Positions 1 through 9,834 of a DNA stretch of 49,482 nucleotides are shown piece by piece. The stretch covers positions 1-49,482 of the forward strand of contig CACGFJ010000005.1 in NCBI GenBank assembly GCA_902572225.1. The letters are read 5' to 3'. The notes below the pieces were generated by a model, which was not told where the DNA came from, made no database searches, and was given only the letters and a program-made list of their open reading frames with translations. The position numbers and the translations under genes are program-made. This DNA comes from an uncultured Pelagibacteraceae bacterium. GTDB lineage: Bacteria > Pseudomonadota > Alphaproteobacteria > Pelagibacterales > Pelagibacteraceae. Positions within the stretch are counted from its first letter, which is position 1. Each line of letters starts with the position of its first letter.

Positions 1-57
1 GGTGGATTAATATTTGCAGTGATTGGTTTTTTTATTATTTGGTATTTAAAAAGATGA
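1..57 (+). CDS. C-terminal end of small membrane protein, probable DUF2065 family (partial)
   Basis: Frame 1 is open from the first base and stops with TGA at 55-57, giving 18 residues that are almost all hydrophobic (GGLIFAVIGFFIIWYLKR). This looks like a final membrane helix ending in a basic tail. In many proteobacteria a DUF2065 (YjeT-like) protein of about 60 residues lies between hflC and the Do protease, and its last helix has this character, so that is the best guess. The stop overlaps the degP start (ATGA). The family call rests on position and a very short tail and is uncertain. Confidence 0.5.
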   Translation, partial: GGLIFAVIGFFIIWYLKR

Positions 58-1457
58 GATTCATAAAGCTTTTATTAGTAATATTATTTTCAATTAATAT
101 TCAAAATACTAGTAACGCAGCAAATATGCCTGCGTCTTTTGCAGATCTAGCTGAAAAATTAATGCCGTCAGTAGTAAATATCTCGACTACAACAACAGTA
201 ACCACAAGGTCTAATCCATTTCCGTTCGAATTTCCCCCAGGGTCTCCTTTTGAAGATATGTTTAAAGACTATGGAACTCCCCAAAAGAGACAGACAAGTG
301 CACTTGGATCAGGATTTATTATTGATGAAAAGGGAATTGTTATAACAAATAATCACGTGATACAGGGCGCAGAAGATGTTTTTGTTAGAGTTAATGGTGA
401 AAAAAATATAAAGGCAAAAGTAATTGGAGCTGATCCTGGTATGGATTTGGCAGTTCTTCAAATAGAGTCTGATCAGAAATTTACCCCAGTTAAATTTGGA
501 GACTCTGATACTGCAAGAATTGGTGATTGGGTTATTGCAATTGGAAATCCATTTGGCTTAGGCGGAACGGTTACCGCAGGAATAATCTCTGCAAGAAACA
601 GAAGTATCGGTCTTTCTAGATATGAAGACTACATTCAAACTGATGCATCTATAAACCAAGGTAATTCAGGAGGTCCGTTGTTTAATATGGATGGAGATGT
701 AGTTGGAATTAATACAGCAATATTAGGTCAATCAGGCTCAATTGGAATTGGTTTTGCAATTCCTTCTAATAGTGCGCAAAAGGTAATTAATCAATTAATT
801 GAATTTGGTGAAACTAAAAGAGGATGGCTAGGTGTTAGAATTCAAACAGTCACAAAAGATATCGCAGATGTTGAAAAATTAGATGAACCAAGAGGAGCAT
901 TAGTTGCGAGTGTAGCTGAAAATAGTCCATCAGATAAGGGAGGAATTAAAGCAGGAGACATAATTTTAGAATTTGATGGTAAAAAAATTAATGAAATGAG
1001 TGAGCTTCCGAGAATTGTTGCGGAAACTGAAGTTGGAAAAAAAGTAAAACTTAAAGTGTGGAGAAATAAACGTGAAATCACAAAAGAAATTATACTTGGA
1101 AGACTAGAAACATCTGAAGATTTTAAATCTCAAGGTTTAGTAACTGAAAAGCCTAAAGAAGATGCAATAGAAGGATTAAAAATAAAAGTAAGATTACTAA
1201 ATAAAGACGATATTAAAGAAAGAAATTTACCAAAAAATACAACAGGATTAGTTATCACTGAGATCGATAAAGATAGCCCAGTTAATTATCTTCAAGTAAA
1301 TAATATTATTGTTGAAGCACAAAAGAAAAAGATCAATACCATTGGAGATTTAGATAATATTGTAAAACTAGCTTTAAAAAGTAATGATAAAAGTTTACTT
1401 ATCGCAATTTACAATAACAATAACCAAAGAAGATATATTGGTGTTAAACTAAATTAA
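54..1457 (+). CDS. degP: Periplasmic Do/DegP-type serine endoprotease
   Basis: Predicted ATP-independent protease and chaperone that handles misfolded envelope proteins in the periplasm. From the ATG at 54 the protein has 467 residues: a signal peptide (about 1-22, ending near SNA), a trypsin-like domain with the triad H101 (in TNNHV), D131 (GMDLAV) and S205 (QGNSGGP), then two PDZ domains (about 260-345 and 370-460). This is the full HtrA/DegP layout and usual length. I chose ATG 54 rather than the in-frame TTG at 39 because it begins directly with the signal peptide and overlaps the upstream stop as ATGA. The stop overlaps the miaA start. The barrel proteins encoded later in the window would be natural clients, but that is inference. 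Confidence 0.95.
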   Translation: MRFIKLLLVILFSINIQNTSNAANMPASFADLAEKLMPSVVNISTTTTVTTRSNPFPFEFPPGSPFEDMFKDYGTPQKRQTSALGSGFIIDEKGIVITNNHVIQGAEDVFVRVNGEKNIKAKVIGADPGMDLAVLQIESDQKFTPVKFGDSDTARIGDWVIAIGNPFGLGGTVTAGIISARNRSIGLSRYEDYIQTDASINQGNSGGPLFNMDGDVVGINTAILGQSGSIGIGFAIPSNSAQKVINQLIEFGETKRGWLGVRIQTVTKDIADVEKLDEPRGALVASVAENSPSDKGGIKAGDIILEFDGKKINEMSELPRIVAETEVGKKVKLKVWRNKREITKEIILGRLETSEDFKSQGLVTEKPKEDAIEGLKIKVRLLNKDDIKERNLPKNTTGLVITEIDKDSPVNYLQVNNIIVEAQKKKINTIGDLDNIVKLALKSNDKSLLIAIYNNNNQRRYIGVKLN

Positions 1458-2377
1458 TGGACTTGAAGTCCAAAATAATTCTTATTTCAGGACCAACAGC
1501 ATCCGGAAAATCAAAATTTGCTATACAGCTTGCAAAAAAAATAAACGGAGAAGTTATAAATGCAGATAGTATGCAAATTTTTAAAGAATTAAAAATTCTC
1601 ACAGCAAGACCTCATCGAAATAATTTAAAAAACATAACTCATCATTTGTATGGATTTAAAAGTGTAAAGGAAAATTACTCTACAGGAAATTGGCTTAAGG
1701 ATGCCAAGTTAAAAATCACCAGTATCAAGAAAAAAAATAAAATTCCAATTCTTGTAGGCGGTACTGGTTTATATTTTAAAGCACTTATCGATGGTATAGT
1801 TAAAATCCCTGATATTCCACCTGCCTTTCGAAATAGAGTAAGAAAAAAACAATCAAAAATAGGACAAATTAAATTTTATACTGAACTTATTAAACTAGAC
1901 CCACTTTGCAAAAAAAAAATTAACAAAAACGATACACAAAGATCAATAAGAGCCTTCGAGGTAAAAAAGTTTACAAATAAATCTTTGTTTGATTGGTACA
2001 GTGAAACATATTCTGATTTTAATCAGGACAGTTTTATAAAGTTACATATCGATTATCCTAGAGATAAATTAATTGAGAGAATTTCTTTAAGAACAAATGA
2101 AATGTTAAGAGATGGAGCAATAAAAGAGGCTAAGAGGTTTTATAAATTAAAAGTAAAGAAAGATTTATCATCTAATAAAGTTATTGGTCTAAGTGAGATT
2201 AAAGAATATCTCGACAAAAGAATAGATCTTACTGAATTGAAAGAAAAAATATCAATAAAAACAAGGCAATATGCTAAGAGACAGTCTACTTGGGCTAGAG
2301 GACAAATGTCTGATTGGCAAAAAATAAAATTTAATACTCTTAAATCATATTTAAAAAAATTTCCTAAATCAGCATAG
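1457..2377 (+). CDS. miaA: tRNA dimethylallyltransferase
   Basis: Transfers a dimethylallyl group from DMAPP to N6 of A37 in tRNAs that read codons beginning with U. It has 306 residues, normal for MiaA. Visible motifs are the P-loop GPTASGKS (12-19), the DSMQIF segment just after it, and the GGTGLYFKALIDG segment near residue 98 that belongs to the substrate tunnel. The C-terminal part is rich in Lys and Arg, as expected for tRNA binding, with the conserved QYAKRQSTWARGQ element. The ATG shares one base with the degP stop, so the two are probably cotranscribed. Nothing appears damaged. Confidence 0.95.
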   Translation: MDLKSKIILISGPTASGKSKFAIQLAKKINGEVINADSMQIFKELKILTARPHRNNLKNITHHLYGFKSVKENYSTGNWLKDAKLKITSIKKKNKIPILVGGTGLYFKALIDGIVKIPDIPPAFRNRVRKKQSKIGQIKFYTELIKLDPLCKKKINKNDTQRSIRAFEVKKFTNKSLFDWYSETYSDFNQDSFIKLHIDYPRDKLIERISLRTNEMLRDGAIKEAKRFYKLKVKKDLSSNKVIGLSEIKEYLDKRIDLTELKEKISIKTRQYAKRQSTWARGQMSDWQKIKFNTLKSYLKKFPKSA

Positions 2378-2382
2378 ATTGC

Positions 2383-2412
2383 TTGACCTATTAGCACAAC
2401 TTCAGCTAGATT
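2383..2412 (+). promoter_or_regulatory. Candidate sigma-70 promoter of ilvB
   Basis: TTGACC (2383-2388) and TAGATT (2407-2412) are separated by 18 bases. The -10 ends only six bases before the ilvB ATG at 2419, so transcription would begin at or next to the start codon. No Shine-Dalgarno sequence is visible before the ATG, which fits a leaderless or nearly leaderless mRNA. The match is partial and the genome is A+T-rich, so chance is a real alternative. Confidence 0.4.
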
Positions 2413-2418
2413 GTCTGA

Positions 2419-4185
2419 ATGTCAAAATTATACTCTGGAGCTGAAATTGTATTTAAGTGTATGGAAGATCAGAATGTTGATCATATTTTTGGTTATCCAG
2501 GCGGAGCAGTACTACCAATTTACGACGAATTACAAAATTTTAAATCAATCAAACACGTATTAGTTAGACATGAACAAGGCGCAGGTCACGCCGCAGAAGG
2601 ATATGCAAGATCATCAGGTAAACCTGGTGTTATTTTAGTAACTTCAGGACCAGGCGCAACAAACGTAGTTACAGCTTTGACTGATGCATATATGGATTCG
2701 ATTCCATTAGTTTGTATTTCTGGACAAGTTCCAACTCATTTAATTGGTACGGATGCATTTCAAGAATGTGATACAACTGGAATAACCAGACCTTGCACTA
2801 AACATAATTGGTTAGTCAAAGATATAAATGATTTAGCTGAAACAATACATAAAGCATTTGAAGTAGCAACTACTGGTAGACCAGGGCCAGTTTTAGTCGA
2901 CATACCAAAAGATATTCAATTTCAAAAAACAAAATATAAGAAACCCAAAAAAGAAAATAAATTAAATGGTAAATCTCATAATCATTTTAATCAAAATAGT
3001 ATTGATCAGTTGATTGATTTAATGAGCAAATCTTCAAAACCTATTTTTTATACCGGTGGAGGAGTGATTAATTCTGGACCTAAGGCTAGTGAACTTTTAA
3101 GAGAACTTGTTTATGCAACAGGATTTCCTATTACATCAACTTTACAAGGATTAGGATCTTTCCCAGGTGATGATAATCAATTTTTGGGAATGTTGGGTAT
3201 GCATGGAACTTACGAAGCAAATAATGCAATGCACGACTGTGATCTAATGATTAATATTGGGGCACGTTTTGATGATAGGATCACAGGAAAAATAGACGAA
3301 TTTTCTCCAAAATCAAAAAAAGTTCATATTGATATAGATCCATCATCTATTAATAAAAATGTTAAAGTTGATCTAGCTATTGTAGGAGATGTAAAAACTG
3401 TTCTTTCATCTACTTTAAAAAGTTTAAAACAAAAAAAATCGAAATTTTTGAAATCAAATAAACAAAAGACTTCTAAGTGGTGGGAAAAAATTCAAAAATG
3501 GAGGTCAGTTAGATCTTTAGATTATATTGGAAGTGAAGAGACTATAAAACCTCAGTATGCGATTGAAAGATTATATGAATTAACTAAAGATAAAGATTCT
3601 TACATTACTACTGAGGTAGGACAACACCAAATGTGGGCCGCACAACATTATAAATTTAATAAACCAAATCGTTGGATGACATCTGGTGGATTAGGTACTA
3701 TGGGATATGGTTTACCAGCAGCAGTGGGCGTACAAGTTGCTCATCCAAAAAAATTAGTTATTGATATTGCAGGAGAGGCTTCAGTATTAATGACAATTCA
3801 AGAAATGTCTACAGCTGTACAATACAAACTTCCAATTAAAATATTTATATTGAATAATCAATACATGGGTATGGTTAGACAATGGCAAGAACTTTTACAT
3901 GATAAAAACTATTCTGAGAGTTATACTGCTGCTCTACCAGATTTTGTTAAATTAGCTGAAGCATATAACTGCGTTGGTATAAGAGCAAAAACACCAGAAG
4001 AGTTAGACGATAAAATTATTGAAATGTTGAATACAGATAGACCTGTAATATTTGATTGTATGGTTGATAAAGTAGAAAATTGTTTTCCAATGATACCATC
4101 AGGAAAACCTCATAATCAGATGATTTTAGGGCCCAAAGATCAAGAAAGTAAGAAAATTACTGGCAAAGGTAAGTCTTTAGTTTAA
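2419..4185 (+). CDS. ilvB: Acetolactate synthase large (catalytic) subunit
   Basis: First common step of valine, leucine and isoleucine synthesis: joins pyruvate with pyruvate or 2-oxobutyrate using thiamine diphosphate, Mg and FAD. It has 588 residues with the three expected domains: N-terminal TPP-pyrimidine domain (about 1-170, catalytic Glu E52 in RHEQGAGHAAEGYAR), central domain (about 195-330) and C-terminal TPP-Mg domain (about 385-545), including LNNQYMGMVRQW. At the usual GDG position the sequence is GEAS (452-455), so Glu replaces the usual Mg-binding Asp; I believe some alphaproteobacterial homologues share this. The stop overlaps the ilvH start by one base, which suits translational coupling of the subunits. 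Confidence 0.95.
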   Translation: MSKLYSGAEIVFKCMEDQNVDHIFGYPGGAVLPIYDELQNFKSIKHVLVRHEQGAGHAAEGYARSSGKPGVILVTSGPGATNVVTALTDAYMDSIPLVCISGQVPTHLIGTDAFQECDTTGITRPCTKHNWLVKDINDLAETIHKAFEVATTGRPGPVLVDIPKDIQFQKTKYKKPKKENKLNGKSHNHFNQNSIDQLIDLMSKSSKPIFYTGGGVINSGPKASELLRELVYATGFPITSTLQGLGSFPGDDNQFLGMLGMHGTYEANNAMHDCDLMINIGARFDDRITGKIDEFSPKSKKVHIDIDPSSINKNVKVDLAIVGDVKTVLSSTLKSLKQKKSKFLKSNKQKTSKWWEKIQKWRSVRSLDYIGSEETIKPQYAIERLYELTKDKDSYITTEVGQHQMWAAQHYKFNKPNRWMTSGGLGTMGYGLPAAVGVQVAHPKKLVIDIAGEASVLMTIQEMSTAVQYKLPIKIFILNNQYMGMVRQWQELLHDKNYSESYTAALPDFVKLAEAYNCVGIRAKTPEELDDKIIEMLNTDRPVIFDCMVDKVENCFPMIPSGKPHNQMILGPKDQESKKITGKGKSLV

Positions 4186-4733
4186 TGCCTAGCTCAAAAT
4201 CAGCGTATAGTTTTTCAAATAAAAAAGAGAAATTTGATACACATATTATAGTCGTTTGGGTAGACAATGAAGCTGGTGTATTGGCTAGAGTAGTTGGCCT
4301 ATTTTCTGGTAGAGGTTATAATATTGAATCATTAGCAGTCGCACAAGTTGATGAAAAATTAAAAATATCAAGGATAACAATTGTAACTACAGGAACACCA
4401 CAAGTTATTAATCAAATTAAGCTTCAATTAAGAAAACTTGTGCCCGTTCACAAGGTTGCAGATTTTAAAAGAGAGGATAAAGCAGTCATCTTTAAGGAGA
4501 TGGCGTTATTTAAAATTGTTGGTACAAATAATAAGTTAGAAGGTGCATTGAAAGCTTGTAAAAAATATAATCCTATATTACTAGACAAAACAAAAAAATC
4601 GAATGTTATTCAAATAACAGCTTTAAGACGGGAAATAGACAAAATGTCAAAGGATTTAAAAAAATTTGGATTGGTGAGTGTTTCAAGAACAGGAGCCGTA
4701 GCTATGACAAGAGGTGCAGATATATTTAAATAA
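4185..4733 (+). CDS. ilvH: Acetolactate synthase small (regulatory) subunit
   Basis: Binds the IlvB subunit, raises its activity and normally confers feedback inhibition by valine. The protein has 182 residues: an N-terminal ACT domain (about 18-95, core DNEAGVLARVVGLFSGRGYN) and the C-terminal ALS small-subunit domain (about 100-178). Length is typical of the one-and-a-half-domain IlvH/IlvN family. The ATG at 4185 overlaps the ilvB stop, and ilvC follows after 18 bases, so this is one operon. Confidence 0.95.
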   Translation: MPSSKSAYSFSNKKEKFDTHIIVVWVDNEAGVLARVVGLFSGRGYNIESLAVAQVDEKLKISRITIVTTGTPQVINQIKLQLRKLVPVHKVADFKREDKAVIFKEMALFKIVGTNNKLEGALKACKKYNPILLDKTKKSNVIQITALRREIDKMSKDLKKFGLVSVSRTGAVAMTRGADIFK

Positions 4734-5774
<1,041 letters not shown>

Positions 5775-5811
5775 GTTGATGTCAAAATTGGGTTAATTCT
5801 CTCAATTTATT

Positions 5812-5843
5812 TTGCAATCTGAGCGAGAGCATGTATTATGCTC
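5812..5843 (+). promoter_or_regulatory. Candidate leuA promoter with overlapping inverted repeat
   Basis: TTGCAA (5812-5817) and TATTAT (5834-5839), 16 bases apart, resemble a sigma-70 promoter. A perfect inverted repeat GAGCAT-GTATT-ATGCTC (5827-5843) covers the -10 element. It could be an operator for a repressor or a small hairpin. The predicted transcription start near 5846 lies downstream of the ATG at 5838, which argues for the ATG at 5859 as the leuA start. Confidence 0.4.
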
Positions 5844-5858
5844 AAGCTAAAAAATACA

Positions 5859-7433
5859 ATGTCAGACAAAGAAAAATTATACATATTTGATACAACTATG
5901 CGAGATGGTGAACAATCACCAGGCGCATCTATGAGTGTCGAAGAGAAAATTCAGATATCAAGAGTGTTTGATGAAATGGGAATAGATATCGTTGAAGCAG
6001 GTTTTCCAATAGCATCACCAGGAGATTTTGAGGCAGTTTCTGAAATAAGCAAGATAATGAAAAACTCAATTCCATGTGGTCTTTCAAGAGCTCTTAAAAA
6101 AGATATTGATGCATGCCATGAATCGTTGAAACACGCTCCAAGATTTAGAATTCATACTTTTATTTCCACAAGTCCTTTACACATGAAACACAAACTTGAA
6201 ATGACAAACGATCAGGTTCTAGACGCAATTAAAGAAAGTGTTACATATGCAAGAAACTTCACTGACGATGTGGAATGGTCCTGTGAAGACGGAACAAGAA
6301 CCGATATGGATTTTATGTGTAAAACAGTTGAGTTAGCAATTAATTGTGGAGCTAAGACTATAAATATTCCAGATACAGTTGGATATTCTATACCTGAGGA
6401 ATTTGCTAAAACAATAAAACACTTAAAAAATAATGTTCCAAACATTGATAAAGCAATATTATCTGCACACTGTCATAATGATCTCGGGTTAGCAGTAGCA
6501 AATGCATTAGCAGGAGTTTCAGAGGGTGTAAGGCAAATAGAGTGTACAATTAATGGAATAGGTGAAAGAGCAGGAAACGCTGCATTGGAAGAAGTAGTTA
6601 TGGCAATTAAAACGAGAAATGATTTAATGCCATATAATACTGGAATTAAAACAGAATTAATTAGCAAAGCTTCAAAAATAGTTTCAAATGCAACTGGTTT
6701 TCCAGTTCAATTTAATAAAGCAATAGTTGGAAAAAACGCTTTTGCTCATGAATCAGGAATTCATCAAGATGGAATGTTAAAGAATAGAGAAACTTATGAA
6801 ATTATGACGCCGGAGAGCGTAGGTGTTAAGAAAACCTCACTTGTTATGGGCAAACACTCGGGACGACATGCTTTTAAAGATAAGTTATCTGACTTAGGTT
6901 ATTCAGATCTTACAGATGATATTATACAAGCTGCTTTTGGAAAATTCAAAGTTTTAGCTGATAAAAAAAAACATATATATGATGAAGATATAGTAGCTTT
7001 AGTTGATGATAGTTTGATTGTAGACAATAAAATTAATGCAATTAATTTGAAGTCTTTAAAAGTTTTTGCTGGTACGGGAGAACCACAAAAAGCTGAAATG
7101 ACATTAGATGTCTATGGTGATATCAAGAACACAACTGAAACAGGAGATGGTCCGGTTGATGCAATATTTAAATGTATAAAAAAATTATTTCCTCACGATG
7201 TAAAATTATCTCTTTATCAAGTACATGCAGTAACAGAAGGTACAGATGCTCAAGCTACAGTTAGTGTAAAAATCGAGGAAAATGATAGAACCACTGTTGG
7301 TCAATCAGCTGATACTGATACTTTGGTTGCTTCAGCAAACGCTTATTTAAATGCATTGAATAAAATGCTTATAAAACGTGAGAAAAAAGCACCTTCTCAG
7401 AATATTAAACATCAAAAAGTGAAAGGAATATAG
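5859..7433 (+). CDS. leuA: 2-isopropylmalate synthase
   Basis: Condenses acetyl-CoA with 2-oxoisovalerate, the first committed step of leucine synthesis. The catalytic TIM barrel begins with FDTTMRDGEQSPG, has the metal-binding HCHND motif and the NGIGERAGN loop. A linker with HQDGMLK follows, then a C-terminal LeuA allosteric domain (about the last 130 residues), normally the leucine feedback site. From ATG 5859 (MSDKEKLY) it has 524 residues, the long bacterial form. An upstream in-frame ATG at 5838 would add seven residues, but it lies inside the candidate -10. Together with ilvBHC it places most of the leucine-branch entry in one stretch. Confidence 0.93.
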   Translation: MSDKEKLYIFDTTMRDGEQSPGASMSVEEKIQISRVFDEMGIDIVEAGFPIASPGDFEAVSEISKIMKNSIPCGLSRALKKDIDACHESLKHAPRFRIHTFISTSPLHMKHKLEMTNDQVLDAIKESVTYARNFTDDVEWSCEDGTRTDMDFMCKTVELAINCGAKTINIPDTVGYSIPEEFAKTIKHLKNNVPNIDKAILSAHCHNDLGLAVANALAGVSEGVRQIECTINGIGERAGNAALEEVVMAIKTRNDLMPYNTGIKTELISKASKIVSNATGFPVQFNKAIVGKNAFAHESGIHQDGMLKNRETYEIMTPESVGVKKTSLVMGKHSGRHAFKDKLSDLGYSDLTDDIIQAAFGKFKVLADKKKHIYDEDIVALVDDSLIVDNKINAINLKSLKVFAGTGEPQKAEMTLDVYGDIKNTTETGDGPVDAIFKCIKKLFPHDVKLSLYQVHAVTEGTDAQATVSVKIEENDRTTVGQSADTDTLVASANAYLNALNKMLIKREKKAPSQNIKHQKVKGI

Positions 7434-7437
7434 TTAA

Positions 7438-8469
<1,032 letters not shown>

Positions 8470-8474
8470 ATATT

Positions 8475-9311
8475 ATGTCAACAGAATCGAGTAGAGATGA
8501 TTTTATTATTGCTATTCGTTCAGCATTTCTAAAAAAAGGGAATAGACAAAAGTTTTCTTTATTTACTCTATTAATCATATCTATTTTAGTTTTATCATTA
8601 GAGTATTTTAAGACTGGTCCAGTTAATCAATTTAGATCTATCACAAAAGATATTATATTTAGAGGATCATACGTTGTATCAAGCCCATTTAAATATTTAA
8701 AAGATAAATACTTTCTCTTCCAAGATCATATGACTATGTATGAAGAGTTTTCAGTTTTAAGAGACAAGGACCTTGATATTGATTCACTACGGAAAGAAGT
8801 TGATTTTTATAAATCGGAAAATGCTCTTTTAAAAAAATTGATAGAGGAAAGAGATCTTTTTTCAAAAGAATACATGTTAACTAAGATTTTATTAGATAAA
8901 CAAAGTCCATATTTGAAGTCTCTAATAATTAACAAAGGTCAAAAAAATGGTGTCAAATTAGGATCAGCTGTTAAAGATCGCCTATATTATATCGGAAAGG
9001 TTGTAAATGTTAACTTTTTAAGCTCAAGAGTATTACTGGCCAATGATCTTAATAGCAAAATCCCAATCATAATCGAGCCAAGTGGAATTAATGCTATACT
9101 TTCAGGTAATGGAAATGATGAGTATGCAGATCTAGAGTATTTGCCAAAAGAAAATGAAATAAAAGAAAATGAAATTGTTTATACCTCTGGATCTGATGGA
9201 ACGATTCCTGCGTCAATTCCTGTAGGAAAGATAATTATTCAAGACAATAAAAAATACGTGAAGTTTTTTAGCAACTTAAATCAACTTAATTATGTGCAGG
9301 TAAATAAATAA
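8475..9311 (+). CDS. mreC: Rod-shape-determining protein MreC
   Basis: Bitopic inner-membrane protein that connects MreB filaments with PBP2 in the periplasm. It has 278 residues. After a short cytoplasmic start there is one membrane helix (about 28-46), a periplasmic coiled coil (about 85-130, with the ESENALLKKLIEER-like heptads) and the beta-barrel pair typical of MreC. It lies five bases after mreB and two bases before mreD. Confidence 0.92.
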   Translation: MSTESSRDDFIIAIRSAFLKKGNRQKFSLFTLLIISILVLSLEYFKTGPVNQFRSITKDIIFRGSYVVSSPFKYLKDKYFLFQDHMTMYEEFSVLRDKDLDIDSLRKEVDFYKSENALLKKLIEERDLFSKEYMLTKILLDKQSPYLKSLIINKGQKNGVKLGSAVKDRLYYIGKVVNVNFLSSRVLLANDLNSKIPIIIEPSGINAILSGNGNDEYADLEYLPKENEIKENEIVYTSGSDGTIPASIPVGKIIIQDNKKYVKFFSNLNQLNYVQVNK

Positions 9312-9312
9312 A

Positions 9313-9834
9313 ATGGCTAGAGGAAATATCAAACTTTACCAAATTTTATTAAATGGTTTTCCAATTATCTTATTATTTTTCTTTGCCTTGACAGGATACT
9401 CATTTTCATTCCAGATTTTCAAAATTAATATATCTTTTAATTTAATTCACTTAATTGTTTTTTATTGGGTTTTAAGGAAACCCGAAATGCTAGGTTACGG
9501 CCTTATTTTTTTTGCAGGTGTAATTAATGATGTTGTACAAAACTTACCAATTGGAGTTTCTTCAATAAATTACCTTTTACTTTGTGTAATTGCTTCTTTT
9601 TTCAGAACAAGAACTCTAGTTCCTAATTTAATTTATGATTGGATACTATTTTTTATCGCAATATTAATTGTTAGCTCAATTCATTTTACAGTATTAGCGA
9701 TTTTCTTTGATGGAAGTATTAGTTATGGGGCTTTAATGTCAACGGCCTTTTTTTCATTTTTAATTTATCCAGCAGTAGCAAAATTATTTAATCAAATTTA
9801 TTTACTAGGTTTAAAACAGGAAAATGCTGAATAG
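9313..9834 (+). CDS. mreD: Rod-shape-determining protein MreD
   Basis: Small integral inner-membrane component of the elongasome. The 173 residues are almost entirely hydrophobic, with about five or six predicted membrane helices and the VINDVVQNLPIG loop that corresponds to the conserved Asp-containing stretch of MreD. Sequence identity is low across this family, so the call leans on hydropathy and operon position. Its end overlaps the mrdA start by 11 bases. Confidence 0.88.
   Translation: MARGNIKLYQILLNGFPIILLFFFALTGYSFSFQIFKINISFNLIHLIVFYWVLRKPEMLGYGLIFFAGVINDVVQNLPIGVSSINYLLLCVIASFFRTRTLVPNLIYDWILFFIAILIVSSIHFTVLAIFFDGSISYGALMSTAFFSFLIYPAVAKLFNQIYLLGLKQENAE

Noticed and set aside
39-53. 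Upstream TTG start for degP
   Set aside because: It would add five residues before a clear signal peptide; the ATG at 54 overlaps the preceding stop and fits better.
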